From the NCBI RefSeq assembly GCF_002443255.2, contig NW_019211458.1:16983939-17047938 (forward strand): 64,000 bases of DNA, given 5' to 3'. Below the pieces are notes generated by a model. It did no database searches and was not told where the DNA came from. It saw nothing but the letters and a program-made list of their open reading frames with translations. Shown here one piece after another: positions 52,390 through 64,000 of the stretch (positions are counted from its first letter, which is position 1; the number at the start of each line of letters is the position of its first letter). This stretch comes from Varroa destructor (Eukaryota; Arthropoda; Arachnida; Mesostigmata; Varroidae). The position numbers and the translations under genes are program-made.

Positions 52390-52560
52390 CAGCCATCGCC
52401 ACCACCTTACTACCAAAGCCAGTCTGAGCAAGCCGAGCAAACCCGGGTCAGACTACTTATCGAACAACTGGGAGGTTCCATTATAGCCAGAGTTGTGCGT
52501 GGTGATCCAGGACCAGAGCTCTATAAAATATGGCGCCAGGAATTAAGGCAGCGAAGGTAA
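52390..52560 (+). other. short open frame of protein-like composition, unassigned
   Basis: This 56-codon stretch is open between TAG (52387-52389) and TAA (52558-52560). It includes EQAEQTRVRLLIEQLGGSII and RVVRGDPGPELYKIW, which look more protein-like than typical frames nearby. An AG at 52391-52392 could be an acceptor, but its pyrimidine tract is poor, and no partner exon or family was recognised. TATAAA at 52522-52527 lies within it, so a core promoter is another reading. It may be chance or a fragment of an old element. Confidence 0.18.
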
Positions 52561-52916
52561 ATAACTAAATGACAAATGATAAACTAATAACATTAGGTAA
52601 CAAGTAACATTGGGTTCTAAATTTGAGGTCGCAGCTGTATTGGCTGATATTTATGCTAGATTCAAGAAAATAAGAAGAAGCGGACGAAGACATTTCAAAG
52701 TTAAGGTAGCACCGCCACAGTAGGTGGCATGGCAACTTTCGAACCAGCTATCTCCAGTTCCATAGGTATGGATCTCACTCATAATGGATTTAGCCATTCA
52801 TAGCGCTAATTATCCATATAAAAGCATAGATCAATTTTTCGACCGTAGGTTAGATCACAAATTCAGTTGTGTTTTAAGCCCATATTAATTAATTAATGCT
52901 GATCTTGTTAAGTAAC

Positions 52917-52935
52917 TAATAATAATAATAATAAT
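52917..52935. repeat. (AAT)n trinucleotide repeat
   Basis: Six AAT units. Confidence 0.92.
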
Positions 52936-55900
52936 CCAGGAGCGACAGTGTCGACAAATCTTGAATTGATAAAGTTGGCGTTAAAGTCTAGCTCTTTTAG
53001 CAACGAAAGCGGAGTAAAATTGGAATTAACAGAAATGGGTTACTCGAAAAGTAATGATCACTGTATCAATATTCACAGATTGTCAACCTCTTAATAGATA
53101 ACGTAAAGCAGTTACGGAAGCATAGTGATATCTAACGAGAAACAGCTTGTGTAGCACACATTAGCCATTTGTATTACTGCCGAGCTATAATGGTCGGTAG
53201 GTAGGTGGGTAGGTGCATGGGTGGTTTTTGGTTTGTGTCGAATGTTCATTTCCTAGGCATATGTATAGAAATATATAACCAAACTCACATAGGATATATG
53301 ACTCTGATGTTGAATGTTTATACACAATCTATATACTAGTCCTTAGGAATACGATTCTTGTAATCGATGATGTTCGTCTACTATTCATTTTAATTCACTT
53401 CTCATAGCGTTTCATAGTTCAAATAACATATTATCGACATATTCAAAAACTACACTTGTTATTTATATTTAAAAATGAAATCTCGATTCTCGAAATCGTT
53501 TTCGGTTTTTCAAACAAAAAAAAATTTTCGTTTAGAAACAAGAACCAGCTACTGCTTTCAGATTCTGTGGTTGTCTGCTTCTAAACTCTGTCGTATAAGA
53601 TGTGACCATCTCCAAAATGCTCAGCTAATGCAATGCTCGTAATTCGATTTGACTTCCTTTACACTTGGCCTGACCACTCTTTAGGGTAAGATGCTTGATG
53701 TATATATCCGTTGAAATATAAACACGTATATTGTAAACAACACTGCCTTGCTAACCCACAACAACATGTATGATATGTTTTTGAAACGTAAGCAGTTATC
53801 GTATAAGGTTTACACCACGCCAGCTGCTTAGGTTTATATTTCTGCATAAAGCTTAATTACAACACTTTCACCGCTTGTTTACTTTTCAAATTGGACAGAT
53901 GTGCCAAGTAGTGTGATCTTACCAACTGATAATGCAGTTGTGATCCTTAGACTCAAGTTAAGCTATAACACCTTGCAAAAATGGTGCTAAATTTACATTT
54001 GCTCACAATGAGGAGTGAGTTCATATGCGTTGAGTGATTACTACTATGAGCCTTCATTTTACATCTACTAAAGCAGCAAGACAGTAAAATACAGTAAATC
54101 GCTACAACTCCCTCTACCCGGTATATAATGCGTCTCGTATAGAAGATGTCAGTCAAACCAACAACATCCCGCATTCAGACTGTGCACAAACCTGAGCGGT
54201 CACGAACGCCTTAGCGTTTTGTCCTATCTATCGTAGGATAATCATATTAGATCGACTCCTGCCGAAGCAGGCGATATGGGGTGAGGTTCGATTTGAGACA
54301 AGCTGTCGCGTTTGTCCACTGATAGCAATATATTCATGCATTTTGTACTGGTATTTGTGTTACTACAAAGCATTGATAAAGCAAGACTCCGGCCGATCGA
54401 AGGCGATTTTTGGACAGAGCGAGGTTTACGATCCATTATTATACTGTACAGATCTCAAAGCGCGAGTCAGAACCACAAGCTGCAGACGAAGAGAGTTCTT
54501 GTTCGATGATACATGCGCGAAATCATCTCACAACAAACGAAATTGCGGTTCCCGATCGTGCAAGGAGAAGGAAAAACCTTGGAGGGGAAAGATTTGTCGG
54601 GTCAATAAGGACGACAGCGTTGCTCTGTCTCATGTAGTCGGAGAAGACATGGCCAAACAATAGGGTTATCCTTTTCTACAAGCTTCGACGCCGGATGCAT
54701 TGCAATCTTCAACAAACAAACCCAAAACAGAGTAGGATAAGGGAGCAGCGCAAGAGCTTGAATGTAGTGGCTACACCAATACTCCGCGTACACAAAACAG
54801 AGACGATAGATACGTAGAACTATGAAATTATAGGTATCCCAAGGGTCACATGCAGGCATACAGGTCACAGGGATAGGCCTGTGTGACGCATTGAGATAGT
54901 AGTGTGTACGTATGTTTCAATACGTTGTTAGCTGCCACGCTATCGAATTCGAAGCGAAGTAGTAACCTGACACAAAGGAATCGATCTCATCCAGTGGTTT
55001 TAACCAGAAGATTGAATTATCAGGTTTCATGTGTTTTTCGTAAAAACCCTCGGCCAAGGCACTTCCCCTATTTAATTTTTTATGGATTCGACATTTAATT
55101 CGAAATCAATTATTTCGTAAAACAGAGCTGGCAGACTAAGAGCTTAACTCTCAAGAGTTTATCAAAGTAACTATTGTACCATATATTATACTGTAAAGCA
55201 TATACTCACTCATCATTAAAAGTATGCTGTACGTAGTACACAATAGAAAGTACTCACATTTACCTCTGCGCGAAATGAGCCTGTTTAATAAAAGGACTAC
55301 GTTAACCAAAATACTATTCAATAATGATATTACACTGTCCAGCTCTATTTAGCGGATCAAAAAACTTTATAGCTTCAGTCGACTATCTTCCTCAGTTCCT
55401 CAGAACAGCACAGATTAACCTATGTCCATAACGGTGATGTGCGCCAGGAAAGTTATGTGCTTATAGTAATTGGGCAAATTGCCTCTAAAGCATATGACGC
55501 GTATTTTTATCTGCCATGAACCCAGCTCATTGAAAACACTCTTTTTACCATTTGTTTTCGTTATGCATCTAGTGTTTCCGTGACTTCGAAACGTGTTCTT
55601 GGCAAAACACACAGGGACCGTATAGTCCGTTTCGCCCCTGTAATCACAAGAACTCGTTGTTTCTTTTAATCTGCTGGGACACCTCCTCCGTTACCTCCAA
55701 CGTCTTAGTTTCCACTTCTACATAGGCCAATGTTGAAACAAACTATTGCTTTGCTAAAGGCTTTTTTGTACAGTTCCTGCATTAATCCCGAATGAACCGC
55801 ACCAGCGCTCTCACATTCGATCAAGTTATCGACTGAGTGCATAAAAAATATCGCAGTGTCGAAATGCATAATCTGTATAAATAAAAAAAAGCTTGCTTAA

Positions 55901-56283
55901 ACTCAGTATCCTCTAATTGCATTCATTCTATAGCTTTATGTAAATACTTACTGATTTGCGTCTGCTAAGGGTACGCAGTTTAAAAATTATTTAAATGTTT
56001 CGACCTGGGAAATAGCTCAGGCCAAGATAATATATAGTGTACAAGTATTACACATTTCTCTTTACTAAAGATAAAATAAACAATTTAAGCTAAAGACATC
56101 ATGCATCTAATTGTTAGCTTAGCTAAACGGTCACATCAATATAATTATATAAATTAATCATGTGTATATTTTGTGTATGAACACTAAAAAGTCTTCATAT
56201 ATACTTCAGATGGTATACATTTAATTAGTAAGTAAGTAAGGCTTTTATAATGTCTATATATATATATATCTTCCTATATAAGT

Positions 56284-56383
56284 NNNNNNNNNNNNNNNNN
56301 NNNNNNNNNNNNNNNNNNNNNNNNNNNNNNNNNNNNNNNNNNNNNNNNNNNNNNNNNNNNNNNNNNNNNNNNNNNNNNNNNNN
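56284..56383. other. assembly gap (100 N) flanked by TA repeats
   Basis: Exactly 100 N with TATATATATATA shortly before and TATATAG directly after. Confidence 0.99.
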
Positions 56384-59300
56384 TATATAGAGAAAAGAAG
56401 ACAGCGTACTTAAATAAAAAGAGAAATATTTATTTATCATAGAATATCGACAGTGCAATGACGGCTGAGACGCACAGAGAACTTTGCCCCATTGGTTTCA
56501 CTATACGCTTTAATACATCGAACGTCTTATTAACAATCAACAAACGCTTTACCACTGTGATCCGTTTACTTTATTTTATTTTATAATGCTGCACCGAAAA
56601 GGATGAGTAGATATAGAAATTAGAACAGAGTAGTTACACTTATTTAATCGTATCACGGAGCTGCTGAATCTATCGTTTAGGAGTTATAATCATAACGAAG
56701 CTCTACTAGCCTGATGCCTATGCAAGAATATAGTGACCTGGAAACAGCACAATATCGACGACCAAGTAAAAGGATTGATAATCAAGTACAATAGGTAACA
56801 GGATCTTAGAAAGTAGAGAATCAACCACAATTTATTACCTAAACCATTCCGAATCACAATATGCTTACCATGAAAGTTTCTTACGGAGCCTACATGATAA
56901 GATACCAACACTTTTCTATGATCCCGTACATTGATGAACAATCATGGAAGATATACTGTCTTTATAAAGTCTGTCTCAAACGAGTTGGATTTCCTATGTA
57001 AACTTGTGGAATTCGAATGCAAGAACATTGGGTAGCTCGTACTAAGGTATCTGGATTAGAGAGCAGACGTTACACTGTCAATACTACGTACTCACATTTA
57101 AAAAAAACTTACATCGAGAAGTCATTAATACGTGATGTTTATTGGCATAGATTAAAAAGAACAGGACATAGCGAATCAAACGTGTCTGCTTCTTCTTCGC
57201 CAATAAGACCTATTACGTCACATATGTGATCAAATATGAACGTATTCTGCCCAGCTGGCCTAACCAACGAGAGTAAATATAAAAAATAAGCGTGTTGAAC
57301 TCGAAGATCTCTTATTGGGAATAAACGCCGAATTTGCCAAACAACGTTTCTTTATGAGCATCGAACTCGACTATCGCCATTGCTTACATCAAGAATCCTA
57401 TCGTGATTATGGATTACTTTCAAATAATGGCTATTTTTATGGCATTGTAACAGCGTTATCAGCGTTTAATCTCAAACATTCCAAACGTGCCCGACATTTT
57501 GAACATTATAGCAGACCGTTCCGCTTTCATGTGCAGACCGTCAGGTCAGACCGCCTACCGCTACAATAGCTCTCAACGGAGCTGTCTACAGCCCTTTAAA
57601 TGCCGACGTCATCCGCGTGAAGTAGTGGTTGAAAACAGACTGCTCAAGTGCTCTAGAACCTACTGGATAAAAACTAACAGGAGAAACACTATTTAGGATC
57701 TAGATGATCCCCGCTGTTTTAAATCGGTGAGAAGGTCTAGTGTGAAACATGACATTCATGAAAGAACCATGCAATGAAAAAACCTTCATTACAAGGTGTG
57801 TTTGTATCTCATACCTATGTGCTAATTTTGTACCGTATAATACCGTAACACTTCTCTACCGGTCTTTCGGCGACCGATACACAATGAAATGCTTTTCGTG
57901 TATCACGTCTAGTATTTAAGCCATTAGGCATCCTCAACACTGCGCCATCACTAAAACACTGACCGATATGCATACGGTCCTTATTTTTTTTCGTAAAATG
58001 ATTTTCTTATTACTCCGAAATCAACCATTATGATTGAATGCTGATGCTAATTTTGATAAATCTATCCTTTACAATGCAAAGTGTCTATTGAACGTAGCTT
58101 TCACTATAACATTTATGCAGAATGTGTTGTTGTGACGAGTATGTCTGTTTTGATTATTTGAGCTAGTCTTGTTATCCGAAAGGGCAGCATATAGAGTAAG
58201 TGAGCGACTATAAAAGTGCCATTCCATGTCTGTTTCAATGAAGCACGTCCTGTAAGTGGGCTCGCTCGTTTGCATAACCAATAGAATCAGCAGGTCGACT
58301 TTGAACCGAGATAGATCATAACGGTCGAACTATTGTAGTCACTCAATCTGGTGACCATAAAACATCACTCATACCATGAGCCACAAACTCATATAAACAA
58401 ATTATGCCCAATATTTAAATCTAAAAATATTGAGAAGAAAATCAAACGTTTGACAAAGAGCACGGTTTGACATGTATACCAAGTGGGACTGATATTCATA
58501 TTCGAATTGAAAAAACTCGGATGTCCTAACTTTAGGCCACTTAGATTTCATAAGCAATTAAGAACACAATTCAGCTTATCTTGTAAATGCTAATGAAATC
58601 TGGATTCAAAAACTAGGCCAGGTATGTGTTATGGCAGCACTGTTGTACATTATTAACAAAATGCTTAATGCATTGGCTTTTCTCATCAGACGATATGGAT
58701 TAGACATATCTTTCTGCAAAAAAAGAAGGACATGAATAAGGTCTTCACGAGTATGCAAAACTAAATAGGTTTTTGCCGAAAAGAGGTTTCGACGGGTATA
58801 ATATAAAAAGAAAGTACAATATAAAAAAAAAACTATAACCTATTAATTCATAAAAACCAATATCCCGATGAAGTCATGAGTTTTGAAATTTTAAGCAAAT
58901 AAATGTGAATATAAAAGCTTTATAAAAATAATATTTTTTCTATACATGTACATAACAAAAATAATCGTAATAATATATAATAAATAAAAATAAGATAGCA
59001 CTAATGTAATTTCTTAATAAAATCATTCACTATGAAGTTTTTATTAGAAATTAACTAATAGGTCTTTTTTTTTGTTTTTTTTTTATCGAATCATGCCCAT
59101 GGACTATACGACAAGCCTTCCCATGTCTCTGTCTTGTACGTCCCTTTTTTCCGAAATAAGGTCAGGGTAGTGCTTGTTTTCGCACGACTCCTCCGACTGA
59201 ACCAGTAGTTTGACAGTATAATAATAGGTACAACTGATTACGACTTTAAGGCTTTCCTTAGCCAACTTTCGCTGTCGATATCTCGAATTCGTATATTCGC

Positions 59301-59510
59301 GGGTTAGGTCGAGCCAAATCGGCTCTCGCCACTTCGTTGTCCCAGCAACACATAGTGGCAACCGCTATAAGTGTTGGCTGTTGCTCGTTACTCCTTCTCC
59401 TTTTCTACTTCCCGTCATATCCTGCTTCTCAGCTAACTCGTTCTAGTTTTTCTATTGCTGACGGCCCGTCATTCGTGCGTTGTTTGAAACGCAAATGAAC
59501 GCATCGAGTC

Positions 59511-59560
59511 GCCGCCATTTGCTTGTTGGGTGCGTGTGATGCGCCAGCTGAGCTCCCGAG
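59511..59560 (+). promoter_or_regulatory. candidate first non-coding exon or promoter region of YPEL5
   Basis: A CpG-rich island in AT-rich DNA (roughly 59400-59630) contains GCCGCCATTT at 59511-59520, which resembles the YY1/Pho site often found at starts of housekeeping genes, and a good splice donor CCCGAG|GTGAGG (GT at 59561-59562). Splicing to the acceptor at 62086 would give an intron of about 2.5 kb. This is inference from motifs and position only. Confidence 0.28.
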
Positions 59561-59562
59561 GT

Positions 59563-62086
59563 GAGGCCTTTTTGCGGCCGTTTGGAAGTCCCCCCCGTGT
59601 CCTCGTGAGGCACCGCAAGACATTTACGTACTCCCCGCTAACACGTCAGTATCGTTTTAGTTCGAGATTCGTGCTTGGCTGTACTTGCAAGTGATGAGAA
59701 CATTTTGTTGCCCTTGAGACAGTACGATCAGCTGCTCATTCCGTAGGCCTATTACTAACAGCAGCTGATCTTCTCCTAAGCTTACGTTGCGCTGTGGTTT
59801 TGTTACTATTGCATCCGAGAGGCCCAATCCGCTAAAGGCACAGCTGACTCTGTCCTGCTACGAGGAGTGTTGCTAAGTGATGTTTCATTTCCAGGAAACG
59901 TTATCATATTGAAATAACGTTAAGATCTCCCAAACTGACTTTCGACAAAACGACTCAAGCTTCACAGTGTGGGCTCTTGATGAGCGGTTATTGAAGCATT
60001 CAATTTCACTCGGTCTTTTTAGAGGTATGGTGAATTTTAATGAACACGCAAGCGTCGAATAGAGTTCACTACGACGATTCTGACTCGAGTGGTATCTTCC
60101 CTCCTAGTTGACGCAGTAGAACAGCCTAGCATTTGCATGCATTTATATTTGCATATTTTTGACGTGTTTACAACCTCCCGAATATCGATTGGAATATTGA
60201 AACAGGTCTTACTGTTTGAAAAATTTCTGACGGACATTTTCCAACTTGTGTTGTGCCTAATACATTCATATCAATATATACTACCATTTCTAAGGTTTAT
60301 TGCTTTCTAGTGTTATTTTGTTCAATGTTTATTTTCGTCTAACCTAACATTATTTGCAACCTGCCATACATTGTTAGCTAAAACGACAGTTGCAAATATC
60401 GAGTTGTTAGCCTGCGTCATTACGCAGAAATGACAATGTCTGACAACACGTGCCGCAATGGGCGGTCCGTCTTGCTTTATAGAGCTGCGCATCATTTTCA
60501 TCGGAAAAGACAGTAGAACAATATGCATTTTTTTGCGAATAGTAATGCAATTGTTGTCATTAAAACCGTAATAACATATACAAATAAAAAAAAAAAAGCA
60601 TATTTTTATTGCATAGCAAAACCATTCCATCGTCAGATGTCTGCGACGAGTTGCGGATAAATTTAGCTCATAAAAGGACCTCACAGTAAATAAGGTGGAC
60701 TTCGTTATAAAATGCTTTAAATATCTGGTAATTAAGGCTTAATATGGATAATTATATTTGTAAATGATAATGGGCGAGTCGTTGCGTCACCAAGTTCAAG
60801 ACGAGAAATTGTGCCGATCACACACGTTTACTAATAGTTTGGCATGACCATTTAATTTGCTTTACACTGAGTTATTTGCATACAAAATTTTTGACTGCGG
60901 TGAAGTTTTTAGCAGTAACGAAAAGATCGGTTTTACCTTAATTTTTTTTGGCATCACAAATTTTGTGATGAGTAGGTTAAGCATCGCCTTGCTTCTCGTT
61001 AGCGTTAAATGCCGAGCTAGTACGTTTGTGCCCAATTGTTTCTTTCTGAAATGAAATTTCGATCTGCTTGTCCATTATCCCAATTATACGCGTTACCCAA
61101 CGTTTACGCAATAATATTGTTTCAATAAAGTGTTGAGTTTAAACCTCTCCTTATACGTATAATAAAAATAATGACACAGTTCGCGTCACGTCTCGGCTTC
61201 AGAGGTGAGCCTGTTTGCTTTATTTACCGTAGGTAATGAGCTTTTCCATGAACTGATTTCCTTTTCACTTCGATACAAAATGTATGTATCCAAGCATGCA
61301 GCGACAGCTGATAAGCGATAGTTGCGCTACTTTGCCAATATAAGCACTACGGTTAAATGGGGTTGAAAAATTAAGGAAAAGTGCTAATGGGCTCGTAGGC
61401 AATGTCTTGCGAAACAAGGGATTAGATTTAAACAAAATTTCTAAAAAGAAAAAAAATCATTCGTTTTCTAATTCATTCCATTTGAACTAAAGCTTTATAT
61501 ATATACTAGAGCGCATCCAATAGAACTTCGCTGTGTGCCTGTTTCTGTGCAAATTTCTTTCACATCACAGAATGGGCCAAGGTAAAAATGATTAGAGCTA
61601 ATCGAAGTCGAACTGAACGGACCATTACAGGCAGGAACAGAAAGCAATGCTGTACTCAATGTGCATAGTGTCCTTTCATGTTAGAATAAGAACAGAGAAT
61701 TTATTTGCTTATTTCCAATTAAAGTAGTTCATTGTGGGCGCACATGTTGAATTTTACATGCAGTAAGAGGAACAAAGGCTCGGCAATAATGCGACCTACA
61801 GTCCGCCTCTATTATTCGGTGCATATGGCTGAATAATCCAAAGCTCGCTAGTTGCAACTAACGTGGTTGCCTTGCGCACCTCAGTATGAGGATGTATTTC
61901 TAAACAACATCTCTACTCAGACGTGTTTACAGTTTATTTTCTTCTATTTAAGCCTTAATATCTAAGAAAAAAAACACTGACGATTAGACTAGTCAGTGTT
62001 ATAAATGGGCTTGAGTTTAATAATGCTATCTGATTCTAAGCTTTGACTATCTGTATTTTTTGCTGCTCTTCTTTCTCTGCTTGCAG
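59563..62086. other. stretch upstream of the YPEL5 leader (possible 5' UTR intron)
   Basis: AT-rich DNA with no recognised gene. It ends in a strong polypyrimidine tract and AG. A 19-base perfect palindrome (CATCACAAA-T-TTTGTGATG) lies at 60952-60970. Confidence 0.45.
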
Positions 62087-62274
62087 GACCTTAAACGTTG
62101 AATCGTCTCGAAAAACTGTATTAGCGCTGCATCGTTGCTCCGGCGCCAGCGGAATTGCACTTCGTGTGTGTCTCGTCGGGTAGTTGAGGGCTCAAATTAA
62201 TTTATCGCTCTGCCGACGGCAAACGTCGAACGGCTGCTAACCGCAAGTCGTGCCTCGTACTGCCTATCGCCAAA
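62087..62274 (+). other. YPEL5: probable 5' UTR part of the YPEL5 start exon
   Basis: The segment lies between a strong 3' splice site (CTTCTTTCTCTGCTTGCAG, AG at 62085-62086) and the YPEL5 ATG. It has no ATG in 188 bases and is richer in GC/CpG than the DNA around it. That fits a leader spliced to an upstream non-coding exon. A transcription start inside it is the alternative. Confidence 0.55.
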
Positions 62275-62435
62275 ATGGGTCGCGTGTTCCTCGAGCATTT
62301 AGGCGGTACACGCCTTTTCACGTGCGCATCGTGCGACACAATGCTCACGAATCGAAATGAACTTATTTCGACGAGGTTCACTGGGGCCACTGGCAGGGCC
62401 TTCCTATTCAATAGGGTTGTTAACCTCAGTTACAG
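62275..62435 (+). CDS. YPEL5: YPEL5 exon 1 (coding)
   Basis: This exon encodes residues 1-53 and two bases of codon 54 and ends AGTTACAG|GTTGGT. It contains the first zinc Cys pair (Cys17, Cys20) and the conserved [12 protein letters not shown] block. The open frame continues into the intron to a stop at 62458, but those codons do not match the family, which fixes the splice. Confidence 0.95.
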
Positions 62436-63543
62436 GTTGGTCACCCAGGTTTCACATTAGAGTAGCAAATCAATTAACAAAGCAAGAAATAAATTATATA
62501 TTTTCATAGAATTACTTATTTGCAATCAATATAAGTTTCCAACAAAGGTTGTTACATAGAGAAATGGACAATATAAGAAATAAATAAGCATCAGAATCCA
62601 TGATAGGTCTCGCCCCTCTAGCAAAGACAAGAACTGCCTACTATAGTCATACTAGCACACACTACTAGAATAATCGTCGATAATTAAGAAATGTTCAATT
62701 GGCTTGCAGCGACGTCCAGGACAGGGTGATGTTGACAGGTCGACACATGGTTCGCGATGTGTCCTGCAAGAACTGCGACGCCAAGCTGGGCTGGATATAT
62801 GAGTTTGCGACGGAGGACGGCCAGCGTTACAAAGAGGGAAAGGTAATAGCTATTTCACTTCTAGTAAGTCGCGGCGCTTTCTCAGAGTCACAAGTGTCTA
62901 CTAATGTTTGACACTTTATTTTTGACAATTAGTCTGTTTGTTTTGGTTGCTTTTTTAGTCGATTTAATAGACCTACTCCCACAAATTTATTGATTTGACT
63001 TGAGTGAATAGGCCGAAGCTTGCCTGTATGAAACTTGTTCTTTTTCTACTTCTGAAATCGCTAAACCAGTTGTAGACGCAGCCAACGATGGTACACAGTA
63101 GGGTATAGGTAAATAGGGTATAAGTCTGATATATGATAAAGATGCTTTTTGATAGTTACGTGTTAAGTTATGTAAATCTGACATAAGTCTAGATGTATAG
63201 AGGCGTACATTACTATTTTCTAACTACTTTTAGGTCCTATGCATTTGGATAAGAATGTATTCTATGTCGGTACACGAATTACATGTGGCCCTTTTTCCTC
63301 TCCATTTTGACTAAGACTGAAGCTAAAAATCGACGTGTACAAAATGCGGACCTCAAGCCTATATTTATTGAAAATATATATGCGTATATACGTATGTATG
63401 CTCAAATACTGAAACTAATATATCTGCTGTTTTTTTCCGATGGTGTATGCCCACACTTGATTTGTCTGATCCAGGTGATTCTGGAAAGGGCTCTGGTGGC
63501 TGAGAATGAAGGCTTAGACGATAGAGAACCTGCACATGCATAG
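62275..63543 (+). CDS. YPEL5: Yippee-like zinc-binding protein, YPEL5 subfamily (three exons)
   Basis: Coding join 62275-62435, 62710-62842, 63475-63543 (363 nt with stop, 120 residues; vertebrate YPEL5 has 121). Known: Yippee proteins are small, highly conserved zinc-binding proteins, and YPEL5 associates with the CTLH/GID E3 ubiquitin ligase in vertebrates. Seen here: the start [33 protein letters not shown] (31-46), [21 protein letters not shown] (56-76) and [25 protein letters not shown]. The zinc ligands are Cys17/Cys20 and Cys73/Cys76, with the family's exact C-X2-C-X52-C-X2-C spacing. Phases agree (2, then 0). The initiator sits in CCAAAATGG, a good start context, with a 188-base ATG-free leader behind a strong acceptor. 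No damage was seen, so the gene looks intact and functional. Confidence 0.96.
62436..62709 (+). other. YPEL5: YPEL5 intron 1
   Basis: This intron of 274 bases runs from GTTGGT to TTGCAG, is AT-rich, and interrupts Ser54 in phase 2. Nothing else was seen inside. Confidence 0.93.
62710..62842 (+). CDS. YPEL5: YPEL5 exon 2
   Basis: This exon completes Ser54 (AG + C) and encodes residues 55-98. It is bounded by TTGCAG| and |GTAATA. It carries the second zinc pair (Cys73, Cys76) and the very conserved [14 protein letters not shown] and [10 protein letters not shown] segments. It ends in phase 0 after KEGK. Confidence 0.96.
62843..63474 (+). other. YPEL5: YPEL5 intron 2
   Basis: This intron of 632 bases runs from GTAATA to ATCCAG. 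It is AT-rich with no recognisable feature. The phase-0 position precedes the VILERAL segment. Confidence 0.92.
63475..63543 (+). CDS. YPEL5: YPEL5 exon 3
   Basis: This exon encodes the last 22 residues, starting VILERAL, the conserved end of the Yippee fold, followed by a short acidic and variable tail. It stops at TAG 63541-63543. Confidence 0.94.
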   Translation: MILERALVAENEGLDDREPAHA

Positions 63544-63669
63544 AAAACATCATTATGAGGACATTTTTTTAGTTCACATATCGCTAAATAATCATTAATT
63601 TTCACCCATGAGAACGAAAAAACGAGGAAAGCGAAAAGGGTGTTAGTCAATCATTGCTATTGCTATCGG

Positions 63670-63675
63670 ATTAAA
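63670..63675 (+). promoter_or_regulatory. candidate polyadenylation signal of YPEL5 (ATTAAA)
   Basis: The variant signal ATTAAA lies about 130 bases after the stop codon. I saw no AATAAA between the stop and the window end. This is weak, motif-only evidence. Confidence 0.25.
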
Positions 63676-64000
63676 ATAGAGGGTCGCTGCCAATCAAGGT
63701 ACGTCAGTTCTACTCCGAATATATACGACTGGCACTCATCAATCATGCGTTATTATTTATCGGCGAAGAGGAGCTCTCATCAGCAACACAGACTACGTTT
63801 GCGGGACTAGAAGACCGATTCGATGCAGAACGTTATAGGGGATGTGTCCATGAAGATACTACGTGTCGGCCTATAAGTATTTATTGCGATTAGAGAGAAC
63901 CAACCCAACTAGTCACTTTTTAACCGAACAGCGAACCCCAGGACAATAATCGTGCCGTACGTAATGCAGATGCCAGACCCAACAAATTAGAGAACCCACG

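Larger units (their letters stand above)
52561..59400. other. gene-free AT-rich stretch with one gap
   Basis: No gene is recognised. It includes the (AAT)n repeat at 52917, a GGTAGGTAGGTG-type run near 53197, the 100-N gap at 56284, and very A/T-rich DNA from about 58.7 to 59.1 kb. Confidence 0.55.

Noticed and set aside
1..64000. CRISPR arrays, rRNA genes and bacterial operon structure
   Set aside because: No regularly spaced direct repeats, no rRNA-like conserved blocks and no compact gene runs were seen. The window is eukaryotic.

Overview
The window is nuclear DNA from a multicellular animal, most likely an arthropod. The evidence is two spliced genes with GT-AG introns whose products belong to animal-only or animal-typical families, long AT-rich gene-free stretches, many microsatellites, and relics of a mariner transposon and tRNA-like repeats. 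The bHLH gene is closest in kind to insect/arthropod Dimmed. A mite or other chelicerate is possible, but nothing here fixes the species. Three runs of exactly 100 N (9131-9230, 36082-36181, 56284-56383) are assembly gaps, at least partly bordered by simple repeats.

Layout. From 1 to about 34.4 kb I recognise no protein-coding gene. This part holds microsatellites, several hairpin-forming inverted repeats, a CAGCTG (E-box) cluster around a 22-bp perfect palindrome at 8273-8294, and two degenerate tRNA-like sequences near 14.9 kb (+) and 25.85 kb (-). From 34481 to 41198 (+) lies a three-exon gene for a Dimmed/MIST1-type (BHLHA15 family) bHLH transcription factor, 327 residues as assembled. 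Its first intron contains a 93-bp foldback element and an assembly gap. Its second contains a decayed mariner-family transposase. From 41.2 to about 59.4 kb there is again no recognisable gene, only microsatellites, one strong hairpin and a short unexplained open frame at 52.4-52.56 kb. From 62275 to 63543 (+) lies a complete three-exon gene for a Yippee-like protein of the YPEL5 subfamily (120 residues), with a probable 5' UTR exon ending just before the ATG and a possible remote first exon near 59.5 kb.

The two genes are on the same strand, about 21 kb apart, and are not known to act together. Dimmed is a nuclear regulator of the secretory (peptidergic neuroendocrine) state in flies. YPEL5 is a small zinc-binding protein known in vertebrates as part of the CTLH/GID E3 ligase assembly. 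No operon, CRISPR array, rRNA or confident tRNA was seen. I did not find a clearly new biological system. The most interesting unexplained structures are the 27-bp-stem hairpin at 15027-15089, the E-box palindrome cluster, and a possible 45-nt intron just before the Dimmed start codon.
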